Source of the DNA: Desulfobacterales bacterium
GTDB lineage: Bacteria > Desulfobacterota > Desulfobacteria > Desulfobacterales > Desulfosalsimonadaceae
Reading direction: 5' to 3'
NCBI GenBank assembly: GCA_018334555.1
Contig: JAGXLR010000013.1
Span: 1-32,962 of the forward strand
Length of the DNA: 32,962 bases
The position numbers and the translations under genes are program-made. Below, piece after piece: positions 1-7,521 of this stretch; positions within the stretch are counted from its first letter, which is position 1; the number at the start of each line of letters is the position of its first letter. The notes under the pieces were generated by a model. That model did no database searches and was not told the origin of the DNA. It saw only the letters and a program-made list of their open reading frames with translations.

Positions 1-1
1 G

Positions 2-640
2 GATGCGGCGGCGGCGGCATCTGATAAAACCAAGGATTCGGAACCGAAGTCCGGCTATACGATTCTTTTTGACCCCGCCAAATGCACCGGCTGTATGGCC
101 TGCGCCGTGGCATGTGCCGAGAAACATATGAAGGCCATCGCACCGGAAGAGGCCCGCCATACGATCAATTTGGAGTTTTCCAGAATCAGGCCCATGCGCT
201 TTCAGTTTGTGGATTTTGTCAACGTCTGCCAGTACTGCGAGCTGATAAAATGGGCGGAGGGTAGCGAGCAGCACCCGTGTGAGGCGGTTTGTCCGACCGC
301 CGCCCTTCATCGGGTCAAAGCAGGCGACGGCGAAGAGGGCCTTACCGGCATGGGCTATATGACCGTGGACAGGGACAGATGCCTCGGCATCAATGACTGC
401 GGTCGCTGCCTGGAGGTTTGTGAAGAGCAATTCGGAAGCGGCATATCCTTCGACCCCATTGAAGGCAAGGCTCAGGTGTGCACCCGCTGCGGCGGCGATC
501 CGGAATGCGTAAAGGCCTGCCCCGAAGGGGCGCTTGCCTTCATCCCGGTCCAGGTCAACGGCCGCTACTATGCGAACAGCCCGGATCATGCGGCCGAATT
601 GCTCTATAAAAAAATGTTTAACGTCGAAAGGGAGCTATAA
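2..640 (+). CDS. 4Fe-4S polyferredoxin, AOR partner subunit (5' truncated)
   Basis: The reading frame is open from base 2 with no start codon before the first cluster motif, so the true start lies upstream of the window. The visible part has sixteen Cys in four groups: C-x2-C-x2-C-x3-C (bases 83-115), CQYC with CEAVCP, CLGINDCGRCLEVC, and CTRCGGDPECVKACP. This is enough for up to four [4Fe-4S] clusters. Proteins like this carry electrons to or from tungsten oxidoreductases in the cytoplasm. The stop codon is directly followed by the ATG of the AOR gene, so the two are cotranscribed and probably form a complex. The family includes both AOR-linked ferredoxin subunits and BamC-like subunits of class II benzoyl-CoA reductase; the sequence alone does not separate them. 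Confidence 0.85.
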   Translation, partial: DAAAAASDKTKDSEPKSGYTILFDPAKCTGCMACAVACAEKHMKAIAPEEARHTINLEFSRIRPMRFQFVDFVNVCQYCELIKWAEGSEQHPCEAVCPTAALHRVKAGDGEEGLTGMGYMTVDRDRCLGINDCGRCLEVCEEQFGSGISFDPIEGKAQVCTRCGGDPECVKACPEGALAFIPVQVNGRYYANSPDHAAELLYKKMFNVEREL

Positions 641-2695
641 ATGAACAATTTTTACGGATTTACCGGAAAAATTGCCCGGATAGACCTTTCCTCGGGCTCG
701 GTTACCACTATAACGCCGCCGGAGGAGGTATACAGGAAATACCTGGGCGGCTGGGCCATGGGGATGTATTTCCTTATTAAGGAGGGCCTTGCAGAACCGG
801 ATAAACAGGCGCTGGGGCCTGATAATATGCTACAGCTCCTTGTGGGACCGGTTACAGGGATCGCTCCAAACCCCCGAACCGCCATCGTCACCAAAAGCCC
901 GTACGGATTTAACTGTATCACCTTTTGCGGCGGCCAGGGCGGGGCAAATCTAAAGTTTGCCGGCTGGGACGGCCTTCAGATCGTGGGAAAGGCGGATAAA
1001 CCCGTATACCTCGCCGTGATAGACGATCATATAGAAATCCGAAGCGCCGAAGCATTCTGGGGCATGGGGACCGAGGAGGCGGAGATCGAAATGCGTAAAA
1101 ACGTTCTCGCGCCCCTCGAGGTCTCAGGCAGCACCCTTGCCGAATCGGATATGATCAAAAAATGGGCAAAACTCAGGCCGCCGAGAAAACAGGGCATAGG
1201 CGGCAAACGGCTGGCCAGTGCATGGGTTATCGGACCCGCCGGAGAAAACGGGGTCTGGTTTGCCAATATGGTCACAGAGGGCGCCAGAGCCCATGGACGC
1301 TACGGTTCCGGCGCCGTCGCCGGATCCAAAAACCTGAAGGGGATCGTCGTCAGGGGAACCAGGGGCCAAAAGTTCGCGGACAAACAAAAGTTCCTCCGGC
1401 TCATGAACAATATCCAGAAACGGGAAGGAAAAAGCCATTTCTGGCGGACATACGGAACTGCCGGCGCAAGCACCAGGGAGGCAAATATCGTGGGCGGATA
1501 CCCGATCAGGAACTGGCAGTGGGAATCCTGGGCGGATCCAAAAACAGTAAAGACATTGTCCGGCCCGTTTGTGGACCAGTTAAGTTTTGCCCGCAAACAG
1601 GCCTGCCCCGGATGCGCCCTGCACTGTATGTATCCAGCCCGGGTGACCAGCGAAAATCCGTTGCTGGACCAGACCATTACCGACATGCCGGATTGGGAGG
1701 CCATGGGAATGGTCGGCGGCAATATTGGCTATCTGGAGGCAACGGGCACTGATCCGGGCGATCCCTATACCGGGACTTTTGATGACATGACGGAAAATGC
1801 CTCGAAAACGCAGTACACGACCTGGCTCTCTGACAATGCGGGCATGGATTTTATCGAAGGCGGCGCGCTGGTGGGGCTGCTCATGGAATTGCGGCAAAGG
1901 GCCCTCGTCGAACCCGCGGATCTCGACGGCATCGATCCGGGTTGGGGGGACCTGGAATCCGTAAAGGCCATTTTTGAAAAAATCATATATCGAAAAGGGA
2001 TCGGAAGGATCCTGGGTAAAGGCGTCTACGAGACGGCCCGGTATTTAAGCAAGAAAAAGGATAACGGGGCGATCATGGACTACTGCATGACCGGCAAACG
2101 GTATGCGCAGCCCGCCCACGGGACCCGAAGCAACCATGACCGCAACGCCCTGGATTATGTCACGGTGGTCCGTCCCTGCGAGCATACCGGCGGCGGTTCG
2201 GCGGCCTTCAGAAAGACGCCGATAGACTATGAAGGGGCGGTAGAGGGGCAGAACCTGAATGCGGCCATCAATTCCATGATTTACTGTCTTTTTGCCAGTG
2301 GCTTTTGGGGGGACGAGGGAAATTTGGAACTCCTCAAGGCGGTAACCGGCTGGAGCGATTTCAACAAGAAGGCGCTTCTTGAAGTCGGTGAAAGGGCCTA
2401 TGCCCTTTCCAAGCTCTTTAACCTCCGCTCCCAGAATATCAAAGAGCCCAGAGAGGAATGGGACAGCCCCAAAATGTTTCCCGGGCGATGGTTTAAAGAG
2501 CCTTTGCCCACCGGCCCCTTCAAGGGCAAGACAGCTTTTGACGGCGACATTGCCAGGCTCTTCGACGAATCCCTGCCCAAATACTGGAAGCAAAGGGGTT
2601 GGAGCCCGGACAGGGGCATACCGGAAAAGGAGAAGCTGGAAAAACTCGATATCGCCCAGATAGCCGAAGATATCGCCGCGAAACTCAGAAGTTAA
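641..2695 (+). CDS. Aldehyde:ferredoxin oxidoreductase family protein (tungsten-bispterin)
   Basis: 684 aa, slightly longer than classical AOR (about 600-650). The N-terminus (GKIARIDLSSG...YLGGWAMGMYFL) is typical of the AOR N-domain. GARAHGRYGSGAVAGSKNLK matches the conserved cofactor-binding segment. Cys322, Cys325 and Cys329 (CPGCALHC) plus a later Cys513 (RPCEH) fit the single [4Fe-4S] cluster of the family. Established chemistry is oxidation of aldehydes to acids with ferredoxin as acceptor, or for the BamB branch reduction of benzoyl-CoA. The start has a GGGAG ribosome site and begins the base after the previous stop. Substrate cannot be decided here. Confidence 0.9.
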   Translation: MNNFYGFTGKIARIDLSSGSVTTITPPEEVYRKYLGGWAMGMYFLIKEGLAEPDKQALGPDNMLQLLVGPVTGIAPNPRTAIVTKSPYGFNCITFCGGQGGANLKFAGWDGLQIVGKADKPVYLAVIDDHIEIRSAEAFWGMGTEEAEIEMRKNVLAPLEVSGSTLAESDMIKKWAKLRPPRKQGIGGKRLASAWVIGPAGENGVWFANMVTEGARAHGRYGSGAVAGSKNLKGIVVRGTRGQKFADKQKFLRLMNNIQKREGKSHFWRTYGTAGASTREANIVGGYPIRNWQWESWADPKTVKTLSGPFVDQLSFARKQACPGCALHCMYPARVTSENPLLDQTITDMPDWEAMGMVGGNIGYLEATGTDPGDPYTGTFDDMTENASKTQYTTWLSDNAGMDFIEGGALVGLLMELRQRALVEPADLDGIDPGWGDLESVKAIFEKIIYRKGIGRILGKGVYETARYLSKKKDNGAIMDYCMTGKRYAQPAHGTRSNHDRNALDYVTVVRPCEHTGGGSAAFRKTPIDYEGAVEGQNLNAAINSMIYCLFASGFWGDEGNLELLKAVTGWSDFNKKALLEVGERAYALSKLFNLRSQNIKEPREEWDSPKMFPGRWFKEPLPTGPFKGKTAFDGDIARLFDESLPKYWKQRGWSPDRGIPEKEKLEKLDIAQIAEDIAAKLRS

Positions 2696-2738
2696 AGGAG
2701 GCCCGAAGCCGCCGACACCGAATCGCCCGGCGGTAAAG

Positions 2739-2843
2739 GCGCCTGGCCGGCCTCAGCCCCGGCGAGGCGCAACGACTCCAAATTAAAGGCCGAGCCCTCC
2801 ATGAGGGCTCTTGCAAAAAATCGACGCGATGCTGATTTTTTTT
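2739..2843 (+). terminator. Likely transcription terminator region after the AOR gene
   Basis: Three consecutive stem-loops are visible. 2739-2750 pairs with 2759-2770 (11 of 12 positions). 2792-2798 pairs with 2804-2810 (GAGCCCT/AGGGCTC, perfect). 2815-2822 pairs with 2834-2841 (AAAAAATC/GATTTTTT) and ends in a run of eight T. The last gives a U-tract on the plus strand, so intrinsic termination is plausible, but its stem is AT-rich. Confidence 0.5.
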
Positions 2844-2855
2844 ACAATATGTAAA
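2841..2855. promoter_or_regulatory. Palindrome TTTACA-N3-TGTAAA, candidate activator (enhancer) site
   Basis: TTTACAATATGTAAA is a perfect inverted repeat. It lies about 117 bp upstream of the -24 GG of the sigma-54 promoter at 2964, a normal distance for an enhancer-binding protein site. The same half-sites with the same 3-bp spacer recur at 32710-32724 at the same relative position to another sigma-54 promoter. The protein that binds is unknown. Confidence 0.5.
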
Positions 2856-2963
2856 CTTCCCCCGCATCCATAAAACTCCCATAAGCCCCCTATCCCTTCC
2901 CCTCTCTAGCCGATTGTTCATATTTTTTCAGCCGATGGGCCATTGGAACCGGTCCAAACGGTT

Positions 2964-2979
2964 TGGCATACCCCTTGCT
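2964..2979 (+). promoter_or_regulatory. Sigma-54 promoter of the binding-protein gene
   Basis: TGGCATACCCCTTGCT fits TGGCAYRNNNNTTGCW at every position, with GG at 2965-2966 and GC at 2977-2978. Transcription would begin near 2990, leaving a leader of about 137 nt before the ATG at 3127. Confidence 0.8.
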
Positions 2980-3126
2980 ATCTTTCTAGACGATAGTTCC
3001 TGAAGGCATAGGTTACTGAACCGGCTCCATGCAGTTGCCAAGACCTCTGCCGGAATCTGAAGGATGGCGGTGGAAAAGTTTTCCAGACGCTGAAAAATTT
3101 TTTGAATCCAATAGGGAGGAGGAAAG

Positions 3127-3945
3127 ATGACATCCATAATTATCAGGTATACGATTGCAGGCATTTTTTGCCTCATTATGCTTGGGGTATGGGACGGCAA
3201 ACCGCTGGCACAGGATATCGGTTTTGTGCACTATACCTGTTCCAATCAGGTCTATCAGGCACTAGACAAGCAAAAACTCGACGCCTTTACCCGGGATGAG
3301 GGCATTCGAATCGCTGTCTCCACCATGTCCTCCGATGCCGCCGTTTTTCAATTGATGTCCGGTCGCAGTGACCTCGCCTCGACTACCTGGCATCTGAGCC
3401 CGCCGCAGATTGAAAAGGGGCTTCGACAGATTCCTATCTGCAAAGATCCACTTGCTGTGATTGCCAGAAAGGATTGCGGCGTCCACAGCCTAAGGGAGAA
3501 ACAGGTGCAGGATATCTTCAGCGGGAGCATAACCAATTGGAAAGCCGTCGGGGGCAAAGACCTCGAAATCACCGTCATCGTTCCGAGCGAAAAGACGGCA
3601 GCCAACAGAAATTTTCGAAGGCACTTCATGAAACGCAAGGATATTAAATACGACATAATGACGTGGGATTCCACCATGGCCGTAAAGACGCTGAAATATT
3701 TTCCCTGTGGCGGGATCTCCTTTATCGGCCAGGGGGCTGTGGCCAAAGACCGGAACATCCGTTTGATAAAAATTGACGATAGACTGCCCGGAGATCCGGA
3801 CTACCCGTATTATCAAATTTTCTATTATGTGATCCGGGGCAAGCCCCCTCTAAGCGAGGTGAAAAAATTTGTTGACTACACATTTTCAGAGGCCGGCCGG
3901 AAACTCATTCTGGAAAACGGGATGATACCAAGACCCCGCCGGTGA
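3127..3945 (+). CDS. PstS-like periplasmic substrate-binding protein
   Basis: 272 aa with an N-terminal hydrophobic signal segment (residues about 8-20) ending near GKPLAQD, so it is exported. The body has the features of the phosphate-type binding fold (PBP-like): SDAAVFQLMSGRSDLAST, VIARKDCGVHSL, VQDIFSGSITNWKAVGG and a C-terminal FSEAGRKLILENGMIP. The segment F-S-G-x-I-x-N-W is typical of PstS/phosphate-binding-like proteins. No permease or ATPase gene is nearby, so it may be a lone sensor or scavenging protein rather than part of a full ABC transporter. A perfect sigma-54 promoter and a GGAGGA ribosome site precede it. Ligand (phosphate, tungstate, molybdate or other oxyanion) is not determinable. 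Confidence 0.75.
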   Translation: MTSIIIRYTIAGIFCLIMLGVWDGKPLAQDIGFVHYTCSNQVYQALDKQKLDAFTRDEGIRIAVSTMSSDAAVFQLMSGRSDLASTTWHLSPPQIEKGLRQIPICKDPLAVIARKDCGVHSLREKQVQDIFSGSITNWKAVGGKDLEITVIVPSEKTAANRNFRRHFMKRKDIKYDIMTWDSTMAVKTLKYFPCGGISFIGQGAVAKDRNIRLIKIDDRLPGDPDYPYYQIFYYVIRGKPPLSEVKKFVDYTFSEAGRKLILENGMIPRPRR

Positions 3946-4180
3946 AAATGCCGGCGATCCGGAGAAGAATGTATTCATACCCTGAAACGGATGGATTTAA
4001 GGGCCGATCCCGTCAAGGCGCCGAAGGCGAACCTTTATGCTTAGGCTGACGAAAAAACCGGGGGGAAAAGATATTGGCTTGTTACGGACAGGACGAATGA
4101 TAATTTTATTATGTATCGGCTTTTAAATTTTGATTACGTCTATGGGAATGAATACGATGAAGTTCCTTGGAAGTGTTCCC

Positions 4181-4224
4181 CCCGGGCCGGCTGCCCGGGA
4201 CCGAGCCTAAAAGTAACTTTTCGG
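4181..4224 (+). other. Two adjacent hairpins (terminator or leader structure)
   Basis: CCCGGGC (4181-4187) pairs with GCCCGGG (4193-4199) around a 5-nt loop. AAAAGT (4209-4214) pairs with ACTTTT (4216-4221), with CCGA and TCGG flanks that can also pair. There is no T-run after them, so a plain intrinsic terminator is not supported. They lie 235 nt after the binding-protein stop and about 105 nt before the kinase start. Confidence 0.3.
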
Positions 4225-4264
4225 TGTGTGTAAGGCCAATATGAGTATAACAGTTTGATTTCCT

Positions 4265-4300
4265 TGAACCTTATACCTTAAACCCTAAACCTTAAACCGT
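4265..4300. repeat. Degenerate AACCYTA-type tandem repeat
   Basis: The stretch reads as imperfect copies of ACCTTA/AACCCTA, ending just before the ribosome site of the kinase gene. A similar C/T/A-rich run (CCTGATACCTAACCCCTAAT) lies at about 7245-7274. Confidence 0.4.
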
Positions 4301-4329
4301 TAAGTTACTTAGAAGTATGGGAGTTTAAC

Positions 4330-5757
4330 ATGAATATCGCCATTGTGGGCGGCGGCACAAGATGCCTATATCTGCTGGATTTCATAAAGAAACATAAATT
4401 CAACATTTTCAAACCCAGCGTGGTGGCCGTTGCAGACCCCAAGGATACCGCCCTCGGCCTGATCAAGGCGAAAGAACTGGGGCTTTTTGTCACCAACGAC
4501 TACAACGAGCTGTTTGCCCGCGACGATATCGAACTGATCGTTGAACTCACCGGCGATATGGATATCTATAATGATATCCTCGCCAAGAAGAAAAAAAGCG
4601 TCCGGGCCATGGCCCATACAACAGCGATTCTTTTCTGGGAGATCGACGACGCCTACAAAAAAGCCGATGATTTTGAATCCCAGCTCACCGAGAAGGAAAA
4701 TATCTATGAAGTTTTGATGAACCAATTTATCCAGGAAGAGGCCATGGTGATTGATACGAATTACCGGGTTCTCGATATCAATGAGGCCATGCTGAACAAA
4801 CTGGGGCTGAAAGCCGAAGAGGCGCTCGGGCAATACTGCTATAAAATCGGCCACCACCAGGATCAGCCCTGCTCCGGCGAGAATCATCCCTGCCCGCTGG
4901 CCGAAATCTATGAAAAAAACAGGCCCTGCATGACGACCCATACCCATTTAGACCAGAACGGCAATGAAATCTATTACGCCATCTCCTGCTACCCGCTTGC
5001 CAACAACCATGAAATAAACGGCGTGATTGAAATAATGAGGGATATCACCCAGGAGATCAAAATCCAGAAGGCCCATATGCAACAGGAGAAGCTGATATCG
5101 ATAGGCCGCCTGTCAGCGGGCATCGCCCATGAGATCAATAACCCCCTGACGACCATTATGACCTCTTCGATGATGCTCCAGGAGGAAGTCGCCCCAGACG
5201 AAGAGATCTCTAAGGAGCTGGCGGTTATATCTGCTGAGGCCCAGCGCTGCCGAAAAATCGTGCAGAACCTGCTCGATTTCGCCAGACAGACCAAGCCCAT
5301 GCAAAAGCTGCAGGATATCAATGCGATCGTCCGGGATAACATTTACCTCACCAAAAAACAGGCGGAGTTTAAAGATGTCTATGTAGACTCGAGTCTGGCT
5401 GATGACCTGCCCCGGATATATATCGATAAGGAACAGATCCAACAAATATTGATCAACCTTACGCTCAATGCAGTTGAGGCCACTGATTCAGGCGGCTGGA
5501 TTACCTTCACTACCAGCTATGATCCTTCGGCCGATGAAATCCTCATCACTGTCAGCGATACGGGCAGCGGAATTTCCAGTGAAAACCAGGAAAAAATTTT
5601 CGACCCGTTTTATACCACCCGCGAGGACGGAACCGGCCTGGGCCTTTCGATCACCCACAGCATCGTGGAGCAGCATGGCGGACGGATTGAAATTGACAGC
5701 CGGCCCGGTCATGGCAGCCGGTTTACAGTATCCCTTCCGGTTGGAGGCGTTCCATAG
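4330..5757 (+). CDS. Histidine kinase: Rossmann-like domain, Cys-rich PAS, HisKA, HATPase
   Basis: 475 aa, soluble, no membrane segment. Residues 1 to about 105 look like a nucleotide-binding Rossmann domain of the dehydrogenase type (NIAIVGGGTRCLYLLDF, VVAVADPKDTALG, IELIVELTGD). Residues about 123-245 are a PAS domain with Cys170, His175/176, Cys181, Cys188 and Cys200, a pattern that could bind metal, haem or an Fe-S cluster. The phospho-acceptor His267 sits in [11 protein letters not shown]. The ATP site shows the N-box NLTLNAVEA, G1 DTGSGI, F-box IFDPFYTT and G2 GTGLGL. It is 2 bp upstream of the NtrC-type regulator and is its obvious kinase. An intracellular dinucleotide or redox signal is inferred. 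A GGGAG ribosome site supports the start. Confidence 0.9.
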   Translation: MNIAIVGGGTRCLYLLDFIKKHKFNIFKPSVVAVADPKDTALGLIKAKELGLFVTNDYNELFARDDIELIVELTGDMDIYNDILAKKKKSVRAMAHTTAILFWEIDDAYKKADDFESQLTEKENIYEVLMNQFIQEEAMVIDTNYRVLDINEAMLNKLGLKAEEALGQYCYKIGHHQDQPCSGENHPCPLAEIYEKNRPCMTTHTHLDQNGNEIYYAISCYPLANNHEINGVIEIMRDITQEIKIQKAHMQQEKLISIGRLSAGIAHEINNPLTTIMTSSMMLQEEVAPDEEISKELAVISAEAQRCRKIVQNLLDFARQTKPMQKLQDINAIVRDNIYLTKKQAEFKDVYVDSSLADDLPRIYIDKEQIQQILINLTLNAVEATDSGGWITFTTSYDPSADEILITVSDTGSGISSENQEKIFDPFYTTREDGTGLGLSITHSIVEQHGGRIEIDSRPGHGSRFTVSLPVGGVP

Positions 5758-5759
5758 AA

Positions 5760-7175
5760 ATGGCCACTGAAATGAGCGCCCGAATCCTGATCATTGACGA
5801 TGAACCGCACATATGCCGGAACTGCCGGAAAATATTATCCAAAAATGATTATGAAACCGACTACACCCTAGAGGGCCACAAAGCCCTGGCCATGTTGGCC
5901 GAGAATTCGTATGACCTGGTTATTACGGATATAAGAATGGGGCCGGTCGGCGGTACGGAGGTGCTGAAATGGATAAGGGAGAACACGCCTGAGACCCTGG
6001 TCATTATCATCACCGGCTATGCCAGTATCTCATCGGCTGTGGATATTATGAAAATGGGCGCTTTTGATTATCTGCCCAAACCATTTACCCCTGATGAACT
6101 CCGCGCTGTGGTGGCAGAGGCCCTAAAAGAACAAAAAATCCATCGACAGAACAAACAACTGACGCACGCCCAGAGAAGCGCCCCTGCCCCATCGCATCAA
6201 CTCATCGGCGGCAGCCCCCAGATTAAAAACGTTGTTAAGATGGTGCGTAAGGTGGCGGACACGGATGCGACCGTCCTTCTTTACGGGGAAAGCGGCACGG
6301 GCAAAGAGCTCGTCGCCAGGGCCATTCATGCCAACAGCAGCCGGCAGAACAAGGTTTTTTTCGGCATTGACTGCGGCACGCTGACCGGCAATCTGCTGGA
6401 AAGCGAGCTTTTCGGGTATAAAAAGGGGGCATTTACCGACGCCAGCAAAGACAAGGAGGGCATTTTCCAGCTGGCCGATACCGGCACCGTGTTTCTGGAC
6501 GAGATCAGCAATACGACCCCGGATATTCAGGGCAAACTGCTTCGTTTTCTTGATACGCGTGAGTTTATGCCGCTTGGGGGCACAAGCCGCCATTCAGTCG
6601 ATGTCCGTCTGATCTTCGCCACCAACCGGGATCTCAAACAAATGGTCGCAGAGGGCACTTTCAGAGAAGATTTTTACTATCGCATCTATGTCTATCCCAT
6701 CCATCTGCCGCCTTTAAGGGAGCGGAAAAGCGATATTCTGCCCATCGCCTACCATTTTCTCCATCAGCTCAACCCGGAACGGGGAAAATCGATTTGCGGC
6801 TTTGACGATGAAGCGGCCAACCGGCTCATAGACTATCACTGGCCGGGCAATATCCGTCAGCTTCGCAATACGGTGGAACGCGCGGTAATTCTTTGTGAAG
6901 GCGACAGGATTACGGCCCAGGATCTTCCGCAGTTGAGCGATATGGGCGATATCGAACGCCTAATGGGCTATGTGCCTGAAACCAACGCCGAGCTTGTTCA
7001 GGTAAAAAAAGAGATCCGCCAGAAAGCCGTGGCCAGGATTGAGAAAAACTTCCTTTTACATGCGCTGGCAAAAAACGACTGGAACATCACCCGGGCCGCC
7101 CGGGAAACCGGGCTTAAGCGGCCCAATTTTCAAAATATGATGAAAAAATACGGCATCAAAACATCGGGAAAATAG
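5760..7175 (+). CDS. NtrC-family sigma-54 response regulator (REC-AAA+-Fis HTH)
   Basis: 471 aa. The receiver has the acidic pair IIDDE, phospho-acceptor Asp57 and Lys in LPKPFTP. The AAA+ domain has Walker A GESGTGKE (166-173), Walker B FLDE (235-238) and the arginine-finger region FREDFYYRI. The sigma-54 contact loop reads GAFTDA (213-218) instead of GAFTGA. The C-terminus (about 450-468) is a Fis-type helix-turn-helix. It activates sigma-54 promoters when phosphorylated, presumably by the kinase encoded just upstream. A second ATG at 5772 is possible; the first is 12 bp after a GGAGG. Given the sigma-54 promoters in this window it is a likely local regulator. Confidence 0.92.
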   Translation: MATEMSARILIIDDEPHICRNCRKILSKNDYETDYTLEGHKALAMLAENSYDLVITDIRMGPVGGTEVLKWIRENTPETLVIIITGYASISSAVDIMKMGAFDYLPKPFTPDELRAVVAEALKEQKIHRQNKQLTHAQRSAPAPSHQLIGGSPQIKNVVKMVRKVADTDATVLLYGESGTGKELVARAIHANSSRQNKVFFGIDCGTLTGNLLESELFGYKKGAFTDASKDKEGIFQLADTGTVFLDEISNTTPDIQGKLLRFLDTREFMPLGGTSRHSVDVRLIFATNRDLKQMVAEGTFREDFYYRIYVYPIHLPPLRERKSDILPIAYHFLHQLNPERGKSICGFDDEAANRLIDYHWPGNIRQLRNTVERAVILCEGDRITAQDLPQLSDMGDIERLMGYVPETNAELVQVKKEIRQKAVARIEKNFLLHALAKNDWNITRAARETGLKRPNFQNMMKKYGIKTSGK

Positions 7176-7521
7176 TTCCACTCGGGTAGCCGTTAAATCA
7201 CGATAATACCCGATCCCTCGCCGGTGGTCCCCTGCTATCCCCGCCAACCCCTGATACCTAACCCCTAATACCCAATTTATATACACCCGCCTATTTTTTT
7301 TATACAGCCTTTTTGCCCGTTTCGAGCGGGTACGAAGAATCTTTATGTATATAAAAGATATATAAACCTCTAGACAAAGCCTACCCTATTTTTAGATAAT
7401 TAATAAATATTTCAATATATTATATTTTTACCCGATATTGGCATACAAACTGCAGTGCTAATAGCTAAAAAAGGACAAAGCAAACCCACGCAATACCCAA
7501 AAACCAGGAAAGGGGGCAACC
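7176..7521. other. Intergenic region before the double-receiver gene
   Basis: 346 bp, AT-rich toward the 3' half. It carries the C/T/A-rich low-complexity run at 7245-7274, a short inverted repeat TTCG-N8-CGAA (7321-7336) about 111 bp upstream of the -24 GG, and the sigma-54 promoter at 7439. No gene is visible. Confidence 0.5.
7439..7454 (+). promoter_or_regulatory. Sigma-54 promoter of the double-receiver gene
   Basis: TGGCATACAAACTGCA matches TGGCAYRNNNNTTGCW except for C at the first T of the -12 block. GG is at 7440-7441 and GC at 7452-7453. The predicted start of transcription, about 7465, is 57 nt before the ATG. Confidence 0.75.

Larger units (their letters stand above)
2696..3126. 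other. Intergenic region: AOR 3' hairpins, candidate enhancer palindrome and sigma-54 promoter
   Basis: 431 bp without a gene. In order it holds hairpins 2739-2770 and 2792-2810, a T-ended hairpin 2815-2843, the palindrome 2841-2855, and a sigma-54 promoter 2964-2979. The binding-protein gene follows with a strong GGAGGA ribosome site just before its ATG. Confidence 0.7.
3946..4329. other. Intergenic region with hairpins, possible sigma-70 promoter and a degenerate heptamer repeat
   Basis: 384 bp without a gene. It contains TTGTTA (4079-4084), 16 bp and TAATTT (4101-4106), a weak sigma-70-like pair. Two hairpins follow at 4181-4224 and a low-complexity run of ACCTTAAACCCTAAACC type at 4265-4300. 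No -24/-12 element is visible in front of the kinase at 4330. Confidence 0.5.

Noticed and set aside
1162-1752. 196-codon open frame overlapping the AOR gene
   Set aside because: It is an out-of-frame shadow of a well-supported AOR coding sequence, with Arg/Gly-rich nonsense composition and no ribosome site.
4265-4300. CRISPR-like or telomere-like array
   Set aside because: The copies are imperfect 6-7-mers without spacers. It is simple-sequence DNA, not a CRISPR array, and no cas gene is present.
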